This document shows positions 23,465-30,266 of a stretch of DNA of 30,266 bases, piece by piece. Every line of letters starts with the position of its first letter. The first letter of the stretch is position 1. The notes under the pieces were generated by a model, which saw nothing but the letters and a program-made list of their open reading frames with translations, made no database searches and was not told where the DNA came from. Source of the stretch: Bacteroidales bacterium M2 (lineage in GTDB: Bacteria > Bacteroidota > Bacteroidia > Bacteroidales > Muribaculaceae); contig LUJM01000047.1 in the NCBI GenBank assembly GCA_001689415.1, forward strand, positions 1 through 30,266, read 5' to 3'. The position numbers were made by a program, and so were the translations under genes.

Positions 23465-25129
23465 TCAGTACTTGAATGAGCTGCCGCCGAGGAATTCGCG
23501 GAGGACGCTGGTAGAGGGAATCAGGGCGGTGTTGATGGGGAGGAAGTAGCTGAGGAATTTGCGCAGGCGGTAGGCCTCGGCATATTCGGTTACGTCGTAG
23601 GGCACGGAGCGTAGCACGGTCTCAGCCTCGTCTTTCATCACGCCGAGTTCGAAAAGAAGCGATGAGTTGAACATCGCGTCGGCGTTTTCCTGATACGGGA
23701 AAATCCATTTTTCTTCGCCACGTCGTACGCTTGGCCAGCGGCGTATGGTCTCTTCGGCCGATGTGCCACGATACTTGTGGTCGCGGATTATGCGACGCAG
23801 CAGTCGGTTGTCGGTAGTAGGTACCCAGTTGTGGTCGTCGATCGAGAGGGTTGTCAGCGCCGACACGTATACGCGGTATTTCATCTTCTCGGGCACATGG
23901 CTTGTCAGCTCGGGGTTGAGGCCGTGGATGCCTTCGATAAGGAGTATCGAGTTGTTGTCGAGGCGTATGCGTTTGCCTCGGTATTCGCGCTTGCCGCTCT
24001 CGAAGTTGTAGGTGGGCAACTCTACTTCCTCTCCGGCAAGAATCGCAGTGAGGTCGGCGTTGAACTGCGCCAGGTCGAGGGCGTAGAGCGACTCGTAGTC
24101 GTAGTCACCGGTATGGTCGCGTGGCGTGCGGTCGCGGTCGACAAAGTAGTCGTCGAGCGATATCATCTGCGGCTTGAGCAGGTTGGTCATCAGTTGTATC
24201 GCCAGGCGTTTGGTGGTGGTAGTCTTTCCCGATGACGAGGGGCCGGAGATAAGCACTATCCTTGCGCCGCCATTGCGATAGCGTGCGGTGATATCGTCGC
24301 TGATGCGAGCGAGAGCTTTTTCGTGCAGGGCTTCCGACACATTTATAAGGTCGGCGGCTCGGTGATGCTGCACGTATGTATTAAGTTCGCCCACGTCGCT
24401 TACTCCGACTATATGGTTGAAGTGCAGGTAATCGGTAAATGCCTTATACATTTTTTCCTGCTCGATAGGCTTGGCGGGCTTCGAGGGGTCTGCCGGGTCG
24501 AAAGGCATCAGCAGGAAGCCTTCTTTATACGGCAGCAGGTCGAATACGCTAATGTGCGATGTAGAGGGTGCGAGGGCGCCGTAGTAGCTGTCGGATACGC
24601 CGTCGAGGGTATAGTATGTTGTATATAACTCGCGTATGGTACGCAGCAGTCGGGCCTTCGACACCAGCCCTTGACGCTCGAAAATAGCGCATACCTCGGC
24701 GGTAAGGTCTTCGTGTCGCTCGAAAGGCAGGTCGCGGTCGGCAAGTCGGTGCATATACTCTTTGAGTTCCGCCACGGTTTTGTCGCTGACCTCGGTATAG
24801 CCGTCGAGGCGGCAGTAGTAGCCGTGGGCAATCGAATGCTCGATTGTAAGCTGTACGCCCGGCAGTAGCTCGGACACGGCTCGATAGAGCATCATGCACA
24901 AAGAGCGGGTGTACACACGCGGGCCGGAGCCTGCGGTGCAAGCCTGAAATTCTATAAGCTTGGGCTGATACAGGGCGAAGTCGAGGGCCTCGGTCTTATT
25001 GTTAACACGGCAGCAGATAGGGTCGAAAGGCAGTTGGTCGGCTATCGACGATGCGATTTGGGCGAGTGTGCAACCGGCATCGACTTCGAGTTTGCGCTCG
25101 ATATTTTTGCAATAAACTGTAATTTTCAT
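23465..25129 (-). CDS. TGS-domain nucleoside kinase (PRK/uridine-kinase-like)
   Basis: A 554-aa fusion: residues 1-60 form a TGS-like domain. About 70-215 resemble the second additional domain of threonyl-tRNA synthetase (IEHSIAHGYYCRL and FLLMPF). The C-terminal half is a phosphoribulokinase/uridine-kinase domain with Walker A GPSSSGKT (296-303), then SLDDYFVDRDRTPRD, YNFESGKREYRGKR and ILLIEGIHGLNPEL. These proteins are annotated as nucleoside or uridine kinases; the real substrate is uncertain. The start at 25129 (MKITVYCKNIERKLEV) overlaps the stop of the GT2 gene (ATGA); the long upstream frame to 25333 is a shadow. It ends the LPS-like gene run. Confidence 0.92.
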   Translation of the reverse strand: MKITVYCKNIERKLEVDAGCTLAQIASSIADQLPFDPICCRVNNKTEALDFALYQPKLIEFQACTAGSGPRVYTRSLCMMLYRAVSELLPGVQLTIEHSIAHGYYCRLDGYTEVSDKTVAELKEYMHRLADRDLPFERHEDLTAEVCAIFERQGLVSKARLLRTIRELYTTYYTLDGVSDSYYGALAPSTSHISVFDLLPYKEGFLLMPFDPADPSKPAKPIEQEKMYKAFTDYLHFNHIVGVSDVGELNTYVQHHRAADLINVSEALHEKALARISDDITARYRNGGARIVLISGPSSSGKTTTTKRLAIQLMTNLLKPQMISLDDYFVDRDRTPRDHTGDYDYESLYALDLAQFNADLTAILAGEEVELPTYNFESGKREYRGKRIRLDNNSILLIEGIHGLNPELTSHVPEKMKYRVYVSALTTLSIDDHNWVPTTDNRLLRRIIRDHKYRGTSAEETIRRWPSVRRGEEKWIFPYQENADAMFNSSLLFELGVMKDEAETVLRSVPYDVTEYAEAYRLRKFLSYFLPINTALIPSTSVLREFLGGSSFKY

Positions 25130-25935
25130 TTTATAGAGGCATTTTCGACATCGCGGTCGATATCGTGTGAAGGTTTGTCGGCCTGTATACTTTCTTCGAT
25201 TTTCGCGAGGGCATAGAAACGGTAAACAGCATCGTGCACCGAGTGTATAAATCCGGGCATACCCATGCGGAAACCACCTTTGAGCACATAAGAGCTGAAG
25301 AATCGGAACGGAGGTTCGAGCACCAGCCGCCATGGCCGGTAGCGCTCGCGGCGGCGCATCGACTCGCGGTCGGTATACTGGTTCATCTTGCGCACCGATG
25401 TTGCAACACTTTCGTTGGCCAGATGTATGAATGCGAGGTCGGTTCGTTTCTTTGGCACCTTGACCACCGGTCCCTTATGCGAGGGGCGCGAGTGAATCTC
25501 GTAGGGCCAGTGAGCACCTACGCGGTTGAAGAAGCGCAGTATGTAGTCGGGATAGTAACAGCGCATCCAAGTGCCCATAAAGTAATTCTTGATAGGAATG
25601 AGGAATGCCCTTGGCGAGTTGTCGCGCTCGATTTGGGAATATAGGAATGCGGCAAGGGCGGGTGTTACTATTTCGTCGGCATCGACCACCAATACCCAGT
25701 CGTTAGTTGCAGCCTTGATTGCGAAGTCGCGGTATGCCTCGACAATGCGGTGCGGTCCGCGCTCCTTTACAATCACACGAGCACCGTGGCGCTCGGCAAT
25801 AGCGACAGTATCGTCGGTACTCTCCATGTCCACGACAAGGATCTCGTCGAATCGTTCGAGCGCGGTCAGACAAATGTCGAGGTGCTCGGCGGCATTGTAG
25901 GTCTGCACAATGGCAGTAATCTTAGGTCTGCTCAT
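25126..25935 (-). CDS. GT2 glycosyltransferase (WaaE/beta-1,4-glucosyltransferase-like)
   Basis: A 269-aa GT-A enzyme. ITAIVQTYNAAEHLDICL begins the nucleotide-sugar-binding fold, ILVVDMESTDDTVAIAERHGARV is the second strand region, and VLVVDADEIV (82-91) carries the DxD metal site (Asp85/Asp87). GTWMRCYYPDYILRFFNR fits the LPS-core beta-glucosyltransferase subfamily (KdtX/WaaE). It overlaps the Kdo-kinase-like gene (ATGA at 25932-25935) and the nucleoside kinase (25126-25129). The role, addition of a sugar to the LPS core at the inner-membrane face, is inferred from subfamily and neighbours. Confidence 0.9.
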   Translation of the reverse strand: MSRPKITAIVQTYNAAEHLDICLTALERFDEILVVDMESTDDTVAIAERHGARVIVKERGPHRIVEAYRDFAIKAATNDWVLVVDADEIVTPALAAFLYSQIERDNSPRAFLIPIKNYFMGTWMRCYYPDYILRFFNRVGAHWPYEIHSRPSHKGPVVKVPKKRTDLAFIHLANESVATSVRKMNQYTDRESMRRRERYRPWRLVLEPPFRFFSSYVLKGGFRMGMPGFIHSVHDAVYRFYALAKIEESIQADKPSHDIDRDVENASIK

Positions 25936-26654
25936 TTCTTTCCTCTCAATCGTTCTTTGATGCGGCGTTTGCGCCATAGTTTAGCTTGTCGGCGGCGATA
26001 TATGTCCATAAGTTCGTCGGCCAGCGATGGGTCACCGGCGAGCGCGGCATAGTGCCGTACAAGGCATCGCTGCCCGTCCTCGGTATCGAGGGTAGAGCCG
26101 AAATTGGCATACAGACGGTGACGGTCGGTAACGCCGAATTCCATTCGGTTGATATCTACAAGGGCGAATTGGTAGCCGTCGCCGTGGCGGCGGAATAGTA
26201 CATTACCCTGGGTAAAATCCTTGAAGAAAACGCCTTTTTTGTGCAACTCGAGCATAAAGGCCGCCAGGGCCTTGGCTATGGCATCAAAATCACTACGCGA
26301 TTCGATACCGCGTAGTTCGCTATAGCCTTCGAGCATGGCGCACACATAGTACGATTCTTTGAGCATGCCTCCTGAGGTGTTGATCGCATACCCGGCAGGG
26401 CGCGGCGTGGCAATGCCGAGTTCGATCAGGCGCAGCGCGTTTTCATAGGCCCGCCTCGCCTTGGGCTCGCGCATCGCAGCATAAATAAATCCTTTGACAG
26501 CACCGGGCACGGCGAATGCCTTGACGCACAGGCCGCGCACCTCGGCAACGACATTGCGACCGCGGTAGATTACTTTTGCATCCGCAGGCAAGCCTTGTGC
26601 CGACAAGTCGGCGAGCAGGTTTCCGCAATCAAAGTCTTCATTTGTGACTATCAT
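25932..26654 (-). CDS. Kdo/WaaP-family lipopolysaccharide kinase
   Basis: A 240-aa small protein-kinase-like enzyme. Lys45 in LCVKAF would be the ATP-binding Lys. FFKDFTQGNVLF (143-154) is the catalytic loop (Asp146, Asn151), and ALVDINRMEF supplies the DFG-equivalent Asp167. Family members phosphorylate Kdo or heptose in the LPS core (KdkA/WaaP) and act at the cytoplasmic face. The loop starts KD rather than the common HGD; this is seen in other Bacteroidota members as far as I recall. It overlaps the GT4 gene by 17 bp and the GT2 gene by 4 bp, so the three are coupled. Confidence 0.9.
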   Translation of the reverse strand: MIVTNEDFDCGNLLADLSAQGLPADAKVIYRGRNVVAEVRGLCVKAFAVPGAVKGFIYAAMREPKARRAYENALRLIELGIATPRPAGYAINTSGGMLKESYYVCAMLEGYSELRGIESRSDFDAIAKALAAFMLELHKKGVFFKDFTQGNVLFRRHGDGYQFALVDINRMEFGVTDRHRLYANFGSTLDTEDGQRCLVRHYAALAGDPSLADELMDIYRRRQAKLWRKRRIKERLRGKK

Positions 26655-27705
26655 AGAGGCTCAATATTTTTTTGTAGAAATCTTCATAGCCGAATCGGGC
26701 TGCAGCTGTTGTCTTTGCAGCACTACCGAGCCTGCTCCGCAGGGCTTCGTCGTCGACCAGACTCGACACTGCGTTAGCAATAGCCTCGGCATCGCCCGGA
26801 GGTATCAACAGCCCGTCGACACCATTGCTTATGATTTCGCGAGGTCCGCCGTTGCCCGTAGCGACAACCGGCACACCCTGCTGCATGAACTCCACCACGG
26901 TAAGGCCGAAGGCCTCTCGGGCTATTGTGGGAACAACGCCGATATCAGCCGAAGCCATAAGGGGGAGCGGGTCGGGCATATGGCCATGCCATACAATGCG
27001 GTCGGCAACCCCGACCGATGATGCATACCTGCGCAGGGCCACCTCGAAATTTGCCTTGCCCGTACCGGCCACATGCAGGGTGACACCCGGCATCAGCGGC
27101 ATGGCCTCGATAAGTTTTTCGATACCTTTCTCCGTGGCGAGGCGACCGGCATATACGAGCCGTATCTCGCCGTCGGGTTTCTCTATAGCGGTATCGCAGG
27201 TGCGCACAGTCACTGCATTGTGAATCACGCACAGCTTTGACCTGTCGACCTTAGGATTGCCCTCGAGGAAGGCATCGAGGGCCGTCTGCGACACAAATGC
27301 AATGCCGTCGACGGCGGCATAGAGGGCAGTAGAGGATGAATCGGCCTTGCCTGGCTTGACAAGGTGTCGTGTCACAACGATGCGTACCTTGTCGGGCCGG
27401 CGCATCATCCGCCTGGCACGGACAGCAGTACGGGCATCCTTGAAATTATGCACATGTACCACCGCATCGGGCATCGAATCGAGTACGCGGCTAAGCCTTG
27501 AGGCCGATATAAAATCGAACACCCCGCCGAGGGGGAGATGCCCCGGCGTAAAACCGGCTTTGGCAAATGGCATGTCGACAGCGTCGATACCACGCGTAAT
27601 CACCGCTACGCTGTTACCGTCGGCTTCAAGACGGCGGCAGAGGTCGAGCACATATTGCTCGCCTCCGCCCCATACTTTGTTTGATACCAAATGAATGATA
27701 TTCAT
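26638..27705 (-). CDS. GT4-family glycosyltransferase (LPS-core-like)
   Basis: A 355-aa GT-B enzyme. MNIIHLVSNKVWGGGEQYVLDL is the glycine-rich acceptor-domain loop. RLVYAGRLATEKGIEKLIEAM (182-202) starts the donor domain, and EAFGLTVVE (264-272) is the E-x7-E motif typical of retaining GT4 enzymes. The start at 27705 is preferred to the ATG at 27723, which adds six residues with no family counterpart. With the Kdo kinase and the GT2 enzyme it forms a compact LPS-core-like set. The sugar is not predictable. Confidence 0.92.
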   Translation of the reverse strand: MNIIHLVSNKVWGGGEQYVLDLCRRLEADGNSVAVITRGIDAVDMPFAKAGFTPGHLPLGGVFDFISASRLSRVLDSMPDAVVHVHNFKDARTAVRARRMMRRPDKVRIVVTRHLVKPGKADSSSTALYAAVDGIAFVSQTALDAFLEGNPKVDRSKLCVIHNAVTVRTCDTAIEKPDGEIRLVYAGRLATEKGIEKLIEAMPLMPGVTLHVAGTGKANFEVALRRYASSVGVADRIVWHGHMPDPLPLMASADIGVVPTIAREAFGLTVVEFMQQGVPVVATGNGGPREIISNGVDGLLIPPGDAEAIANAVSSLVDDEALRSRLGSAAKTTAAARFGYEDFYKKILSLYDSHK

Positions 27706-27734
27706 GCAGCTATGATAATGCAATGATGGATTTT

Positions 27735-27750
27735 GTCTGCCAAGGCAGAC
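27735..27750 (-). terminator. short hairpin after the carboxynorspermidine synthase gene
   Basis: GTCTGCCAAGGCAGAC forms a perfect 7-bp stem with a 2-nt centre, 11 bp downstream of the TAA of the gene at 27762-28958. On the minus strand it is followed by AAAATCC rather than a T-run, so it is a poor intrinsic terminator. It may instead be a 3'-end-stabilising hairpin or attenuator between this gene and the GT4 gene. Confidence 0.35.
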
Positions 27751-27761
27751 TTACCGGGTAT

Positions 27762-28958
27762 TTATACCTCGAGGTCCTGATTTACAATCTCGTGCCAGGG
27801 CAGACCGTTGGCAGCCACAGCTTCGAGGAATGGATCGGGATCAAACTCCTCTACGTTGTGTACACCCGGTTTTGCCCACTTGCCGGTAAGGAACATCATA
27901 GCGCCGCACATTGCCGGAACACCTGTGGTATAGCTTACGGCCTGCATGCCGGTCTCGCGGTATGCTTCTTCGTGCGAGCAGTTGTTGTAGATGTAATATG
28001 TGAGCGGCTTACCCTCTTTGTCGAGGCCTGAGATACGGCAACCGATCGATGTTTCGCCGTGGTAGTTCTCGCCCAGGTCCTGGGGGTTGGGGAGCACAGC
28101 CTTGAGGAACTGCAGGGGCACGATTTTGGTGCCGTTATAGTCGATTTCATCAATACGGGCCATGCCGATATCCTGAATCACGCGCAGGTGGGTAAGGTAT
28201 TCCTGACCGAATGTCATCCAGAAACGGGCACGCTTGATTGTGGGGAAATTGATTACCAGAGATTCCAGCTCTTCGTGATAGAGCAGGTAGGAATCGCGCG
28301 GGCCGATATTGGGATATGTGAGAGATTTGTGAATCTCGAGGGGCTTGGTCACCACCCATTTGCCGTCTTCGTAGTAACGGCCGTTCTGGGTAATTTCGCG
28401 GATATTGATTTCGGGGTTGAAGTTTGTGGCGAAAGCTTTGCCGTGGTTGCCGGCGTTGCAGTCTACGATATCGAGGTACTCCATTTCCGAGAACCAGTGC
28501 TTTGCAGCATAAGCAGTGAACACGCCCGATACACCGGGGTCGAAACCGCAACCGAGAATCGCAGTGAGGCCGGCTTTCTCGAATCGTTCGCGGAATGCCC
28601 ACTGCCATGAGTATTCGAAGTGAGCTTCGTCTTTAGGCTCGTAGTTGGCAGTATCGAGATAGTTGACACCCGTGCGCAGACAAGCCTCCATGATAGCGAG
28701 GTCCTGGTAGGGCAGCGCAACGTTGATTACCATATCGGGGCGGTGACGCTCGAACAGCGCTACCAGCTGGTCTACGCTGTCGGCATCGACAGTATCGGTG
28801 GTGATGTTGGATGCGCCTATGGCCTTGGCGAGGGCATCGCATTTAGCCTTGGTGCGAGAGGCAAGGACTATGTCGGTGAAAACTTCCGGATGTTGGGCGC
28901 ACTTGTGAGCCACAACAGTGCCCACACCTCCGACGCCGATGATAATGACTTTTGACAT
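27762..28958 (-). CDS. carboxynorspermidine synthase (saccharopine dehydrogenase family)
   Basis: A 398-aa NADPH-dependent enzyme. An N-terminal Rossmann fold opens MSKVIIIGVGGVGTVVAHKC (GxGGxG at 8-13), followed by DIVLASRTKAKCDAL, VINVALPYQDLAIMEACLRTGVNYLDTANYEP and GCGFDPGVSGVFTAYA. These blocks match the carboxynorspermidine dehydrogenase (CASDH) branch as used in sym-homospermidine/spermidine alternative polyamine synthesis: it joins aspartate semialdehyde with a diamine to give carboxynorspermidine or carboxyspermidine. The partner decarboxylase is not in this window, which is not unusual. A hairpin lies upstream at 28981-29025. Confidence 0.93.
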   Translation of the reverse strand: MSKVIIIGVGGVGTVVAHKCAQHPEVFTDIVLASRTKAKCDALAKAIGASNITTDTVDADSVDQLVALFERHRPDMVINVALPYQDLAIMEACLRTGVNYLDTANYEPKDEAHFEYSWQWAFRERFEKAGLTAILGCGFDPGVSGVFTAYAAKHWFSEMEYLDIVDCNAGNHGKAFATNFNPEINIREITQNGRYYEDGKWVVTKPLEIHKSLTYPNIGPRDSYLLYHEELESLVINFPTIKRARFWMTFGQEYLTHLRVIQDIGMARIDEIDYNGTKIVPLQFLKAVLPNPQDLGENYHGETSIGCRISGLDKEGKPLTYYIYNNCSHEEAYRETGMQAVSYTTGVPAMCGAMMFLTGKWAKPGVHNVEEFDPDPFLEAVAANGLPWHEIVNQDLEV

Positions 28959-28980
28959 TTCTATGAATTTAAAAACAAGG

Positions 28981-29025
28981 GGAACTGCCGACAGGGATAA
29001 GGTCTAACCCCGGCGGTCGGGTTCC
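28981..29025 (-). terminator. candidate intrinsic terminator of the UPF0104-type gene
   Basis: GGAAC (28981-28985) pairs with GTTCC (29021-29025), and CCGAC (28988-28992) pairs with GTCGG (29016-29020), with a TG bulge between. This gives a 10-bp stem that starts 1 bp after the TAA at 29027. On the minus strand a TTTTT run follows about 5-6 nt after the stem. The run starts later than in classic terminators. It could also be a leader structure for the next gene, which begins at 28958. Confidence 0.45.
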
Positions 29026-29026
29026 A

Positions 29027-30046
29027 TTACATTTTTAGTTTTTTCTTATCGAGTGCTATTGATATAAATGTGAATATGCCCAATACGATTGTAAGCAATG
29101 TGGTTGTGCCGAGCACAAGGTTTGCCCACGCACCGGCCTGCGCCATAGGCAAGCCATATATACCGAGAGCAAACATCACCGCCCACTGCCACGGGCCGAT
29201 ACCGCCGTTAGAAGGCACGCCCATAGAGATACTGCCGAGGACAAATGTTACCAGCGCAACCTGAATGCCGTAGTCGGCAAGCAGTTGCGAGGTAAAGGGG
29301 AAGGCATAGAAGCATACATATGTCTGCAAGAAATAGCTGGCCCATATACCGAGTGTATAGAGCAACCAGCGCCCCTGCCCGGGCATACGCAATATCACTA
29401 CAAAGCCCTGCCACAGTTCGATGAGCGCTTTCTGAATCTTGAGCAGAACGCGGTTGGCGGTCTTGATTTTTAAAAGGAATATCAGCGCCGCCACGCACAG
29501 CACAATCGCACACCACAGCCACGGCGAAGCCAACATACGGCCTATCATGGCATAGCTCTCGCCATTCTCATCAAGGAATCCGAGTATAGCCTTCGAGGCT
29601 ACCAAAAAGGCCAAAAGGGTAATCAGCAGCACAGCCACAGTATCCGAAAGCCTGTCGGCAACCATCGAGCCGAACACAGTGGTAAATGGGGCATGCTGGC
29701 GCTGGGCGATATATCCGCTTCGCCACACCTCGCCCAGTCGCGGAAATACGAGGTTGACGGCATATGTGCCGAAGATGCTGAACACCAACACCTTCGTCGG
29801 CGTAGCAACGCCCAAAGCCTTTAACTGTATACCCCAGCGATAGCCACGGAAAACCTGTGCCATAATGGAAAACACAAAGCCGAGAGCTATCCACCTGAAA
29901 TCGCACTGGTCGCGGATGATAGCTGTCATCTCGTGGAAATCGATGCCGGTAAACAGCAGGTAGCACAGCCCCACACTGATGACCAGGGGGATGACAAACT
30001 TCAATATGTTGCCGACTATCGCGCCGGCACCTTTCTTTTCTGCCAT
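29027..30046 (-). CDS. lysylphosphatidylglycerol synthase TM-region family (UPF0104) membrane protein
   Basis: A 339-aa integral membrane protein with about eight hydrophobic segments. The family's signatures are present: RGYRWGIQLKALGV, the segment AVNLVFPRLGEVWRSGYIAQRQ (usually NxxLPxRxGExxR), FGSMVADRLSDTVAVLL (the VxxxRxxD block), and near the end GSISMGVPSNGGIGPWQWA (PGGxG-like). It corresponds only to the flippase-like half of MprF with no aminoacyl-transferase domain, so a lipid-flipping role is the closest guess. It is probably monocistronic: a candidate promoter lies 45 bp upstream and a hairpin follows the stop. Confidence 0.88.
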   Translation of the reverse strand: MAEKKGAGAIVGNILKFVIPLVISVGLCYLLFTGIDFHEMTAIIRDQCDFRWIALGFVFSIMAQVFRGYRWGIQLKALGVATPTKVLVFSIFGTYAVNLVFPRLGEVWRSGYIAQRQHAPFTTVFGSMVADRLSDTVAVLLITLLAFLVASKAILGFLDENGESYAMIGRMLASPWLWCAIVLCVAALIFLLKIKTANRVLLKIQKALIELWQGFVVILRMPGQGRWLLYTLGIWASYFLQTYVCFYAFPFTSQLLADYGIQVALVTFVLGSISMGVPSNGGIGPWQWAVMFALGIYGLPMAQAGAWANLVLGTTTLLTIVLGIFTFISIALDKKKLKM

Positions 30047-30090
30047 GAATAAACTTTATGGTGCAATGTGCAAAATTAAAAACAATTCAC

Positions 30091-30124
30091 CAAATATAAA
30101 AAAATCAGGCCATAAAAGTTCAAA
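30091..30124 (-). promoter_or_regulatory. candidate promoter for the UPF0104-type gene
   Basis: On the minus strand, TATATTTG (30091-30098) matches the -7 consensus and TTTG (30121-30124) could be the -33 element with a 22-bp spacer, slightly over the usual 19-21. Transcription would start near 30084, about 40 nt before the ATG at 30046. Confidence 0.45.
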
Positions 30125-30266
30125 TCAGTATACTATTATTCCAAGCAATTGTTGTTCCCAGTGTCGTATGGCGTATTGAAAGATACACGTGTATTTCATA
30201 AACAGATAGTTGAGCAAATAAATAGTGAGAACTTAAGTGACAATAGTTCGTTAAAAAATTATTCAT
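30120..30266 (-). other. AT-rich edge region with a 48-codon open frame of doubtful reality
   Basis: From an ATG formed by the last three bases (30264-30266, minus strand) a frame stays open for 48 codons (MNNFLTNYCHLSSHYLF at the start) to a TGA at 30120. The codons are AT-rich and unlike those of the neighbours. The peptide has no recognisable motif and there is no domain match I know. If real, it would be a small gene or the end of a gene starting outside the window. The 12-bp palindrome ATACACGTGTAT lies inside it (30183-30194). I would not call a gene without comparison. Confidence 0.15.

Noticed and set aside
24549..25333. long frames overlapping the nucleoside kinase and GT2 genes, including an N-terminal extension of the kinase
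   Set aside because: The extension lies in the GT2 coding region, is Arg- and Cys-rich with no domain, and the ATGA overlap fixes the start at 25129.

Overview
The window reads as a chromosomal segment of a gut-type Bacteroidota, order Bacteroidales, possibly Muribaculaceae-like. The reasons are the gene families (DUF2851, DUF4230, DUF5106, the TGS-PRK nucleoside kinase, MalY plus DUF3737), a pdxJ / CBS-type protein / nadK neighbourhood with exbB-exbD-tonB behind pdxJ, weak Shine-Dalgarno signals, and one good match to the Bacteroidota promoter TTTG-N20-TAnnTTTG. The family placement is inference. I see no phage, insertion sequence, CRISPR array, tRNA or rRNA. About 31 protein genes are packed tightly, and no gene-free stretch exceeds about 220 bp.

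Left part (1-10256): a low-molecular-weight tyrosine phosphatase cut by the window edge and carrying an apparent +1 frameshift; a divergent DMT-family transporter; then a plus-strand run of tolC-like, hlyD-like and two ABC-2 permeases (a tripartite exporter with no ATPase gene beside it), followed by a Wzx-like flippase, a GT4 glycosyltransferase and a DUF5106 thioredoxin-like protein.

Middle (10257-21303): a stand-alone 581-aa membrane protein of unknown function with its own clear promoter; riboflavin synthase and DUF2851; convergent to these, the minus-strand operon pdxJ-exbB-exbD-tonB; divergent from pdxJ, a small protein that looks like the C-terminal regulatory domain of the Bacteroidota CBS protein without its CBS domains, then NAD kinase, a YgjP-like metallopeptidase and two tandem DUF4230 proteins; convergent to those, rsgA preceded by a small zinc-ribbon protein.

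Right part (21429-30046, all minus strand): a coupled MalY-type C-S lyase and DUF3737 pair, a TGS-PRK nucleoside kinase, an LPS-core-like set (GT2, Kdo/WaaP-like kinase, GT4) with overlapping genes, carboxynorspermidine synthase, and a lysylphosphatidylglycerol-synthase-type (UPF0104) membrane protein. The last 220 bp are AT-rich with no convincing gene.

Most genes are ordinary housekeeping or envelope functions. The points most worth a second look are the phosphatase frameshift, the CBS-less CBS-type protein with a calcium-loop-like insert, the ATPase-less exporter with a palindrome lying over its likely promoter, and the orphan 581-aa membrane protein.
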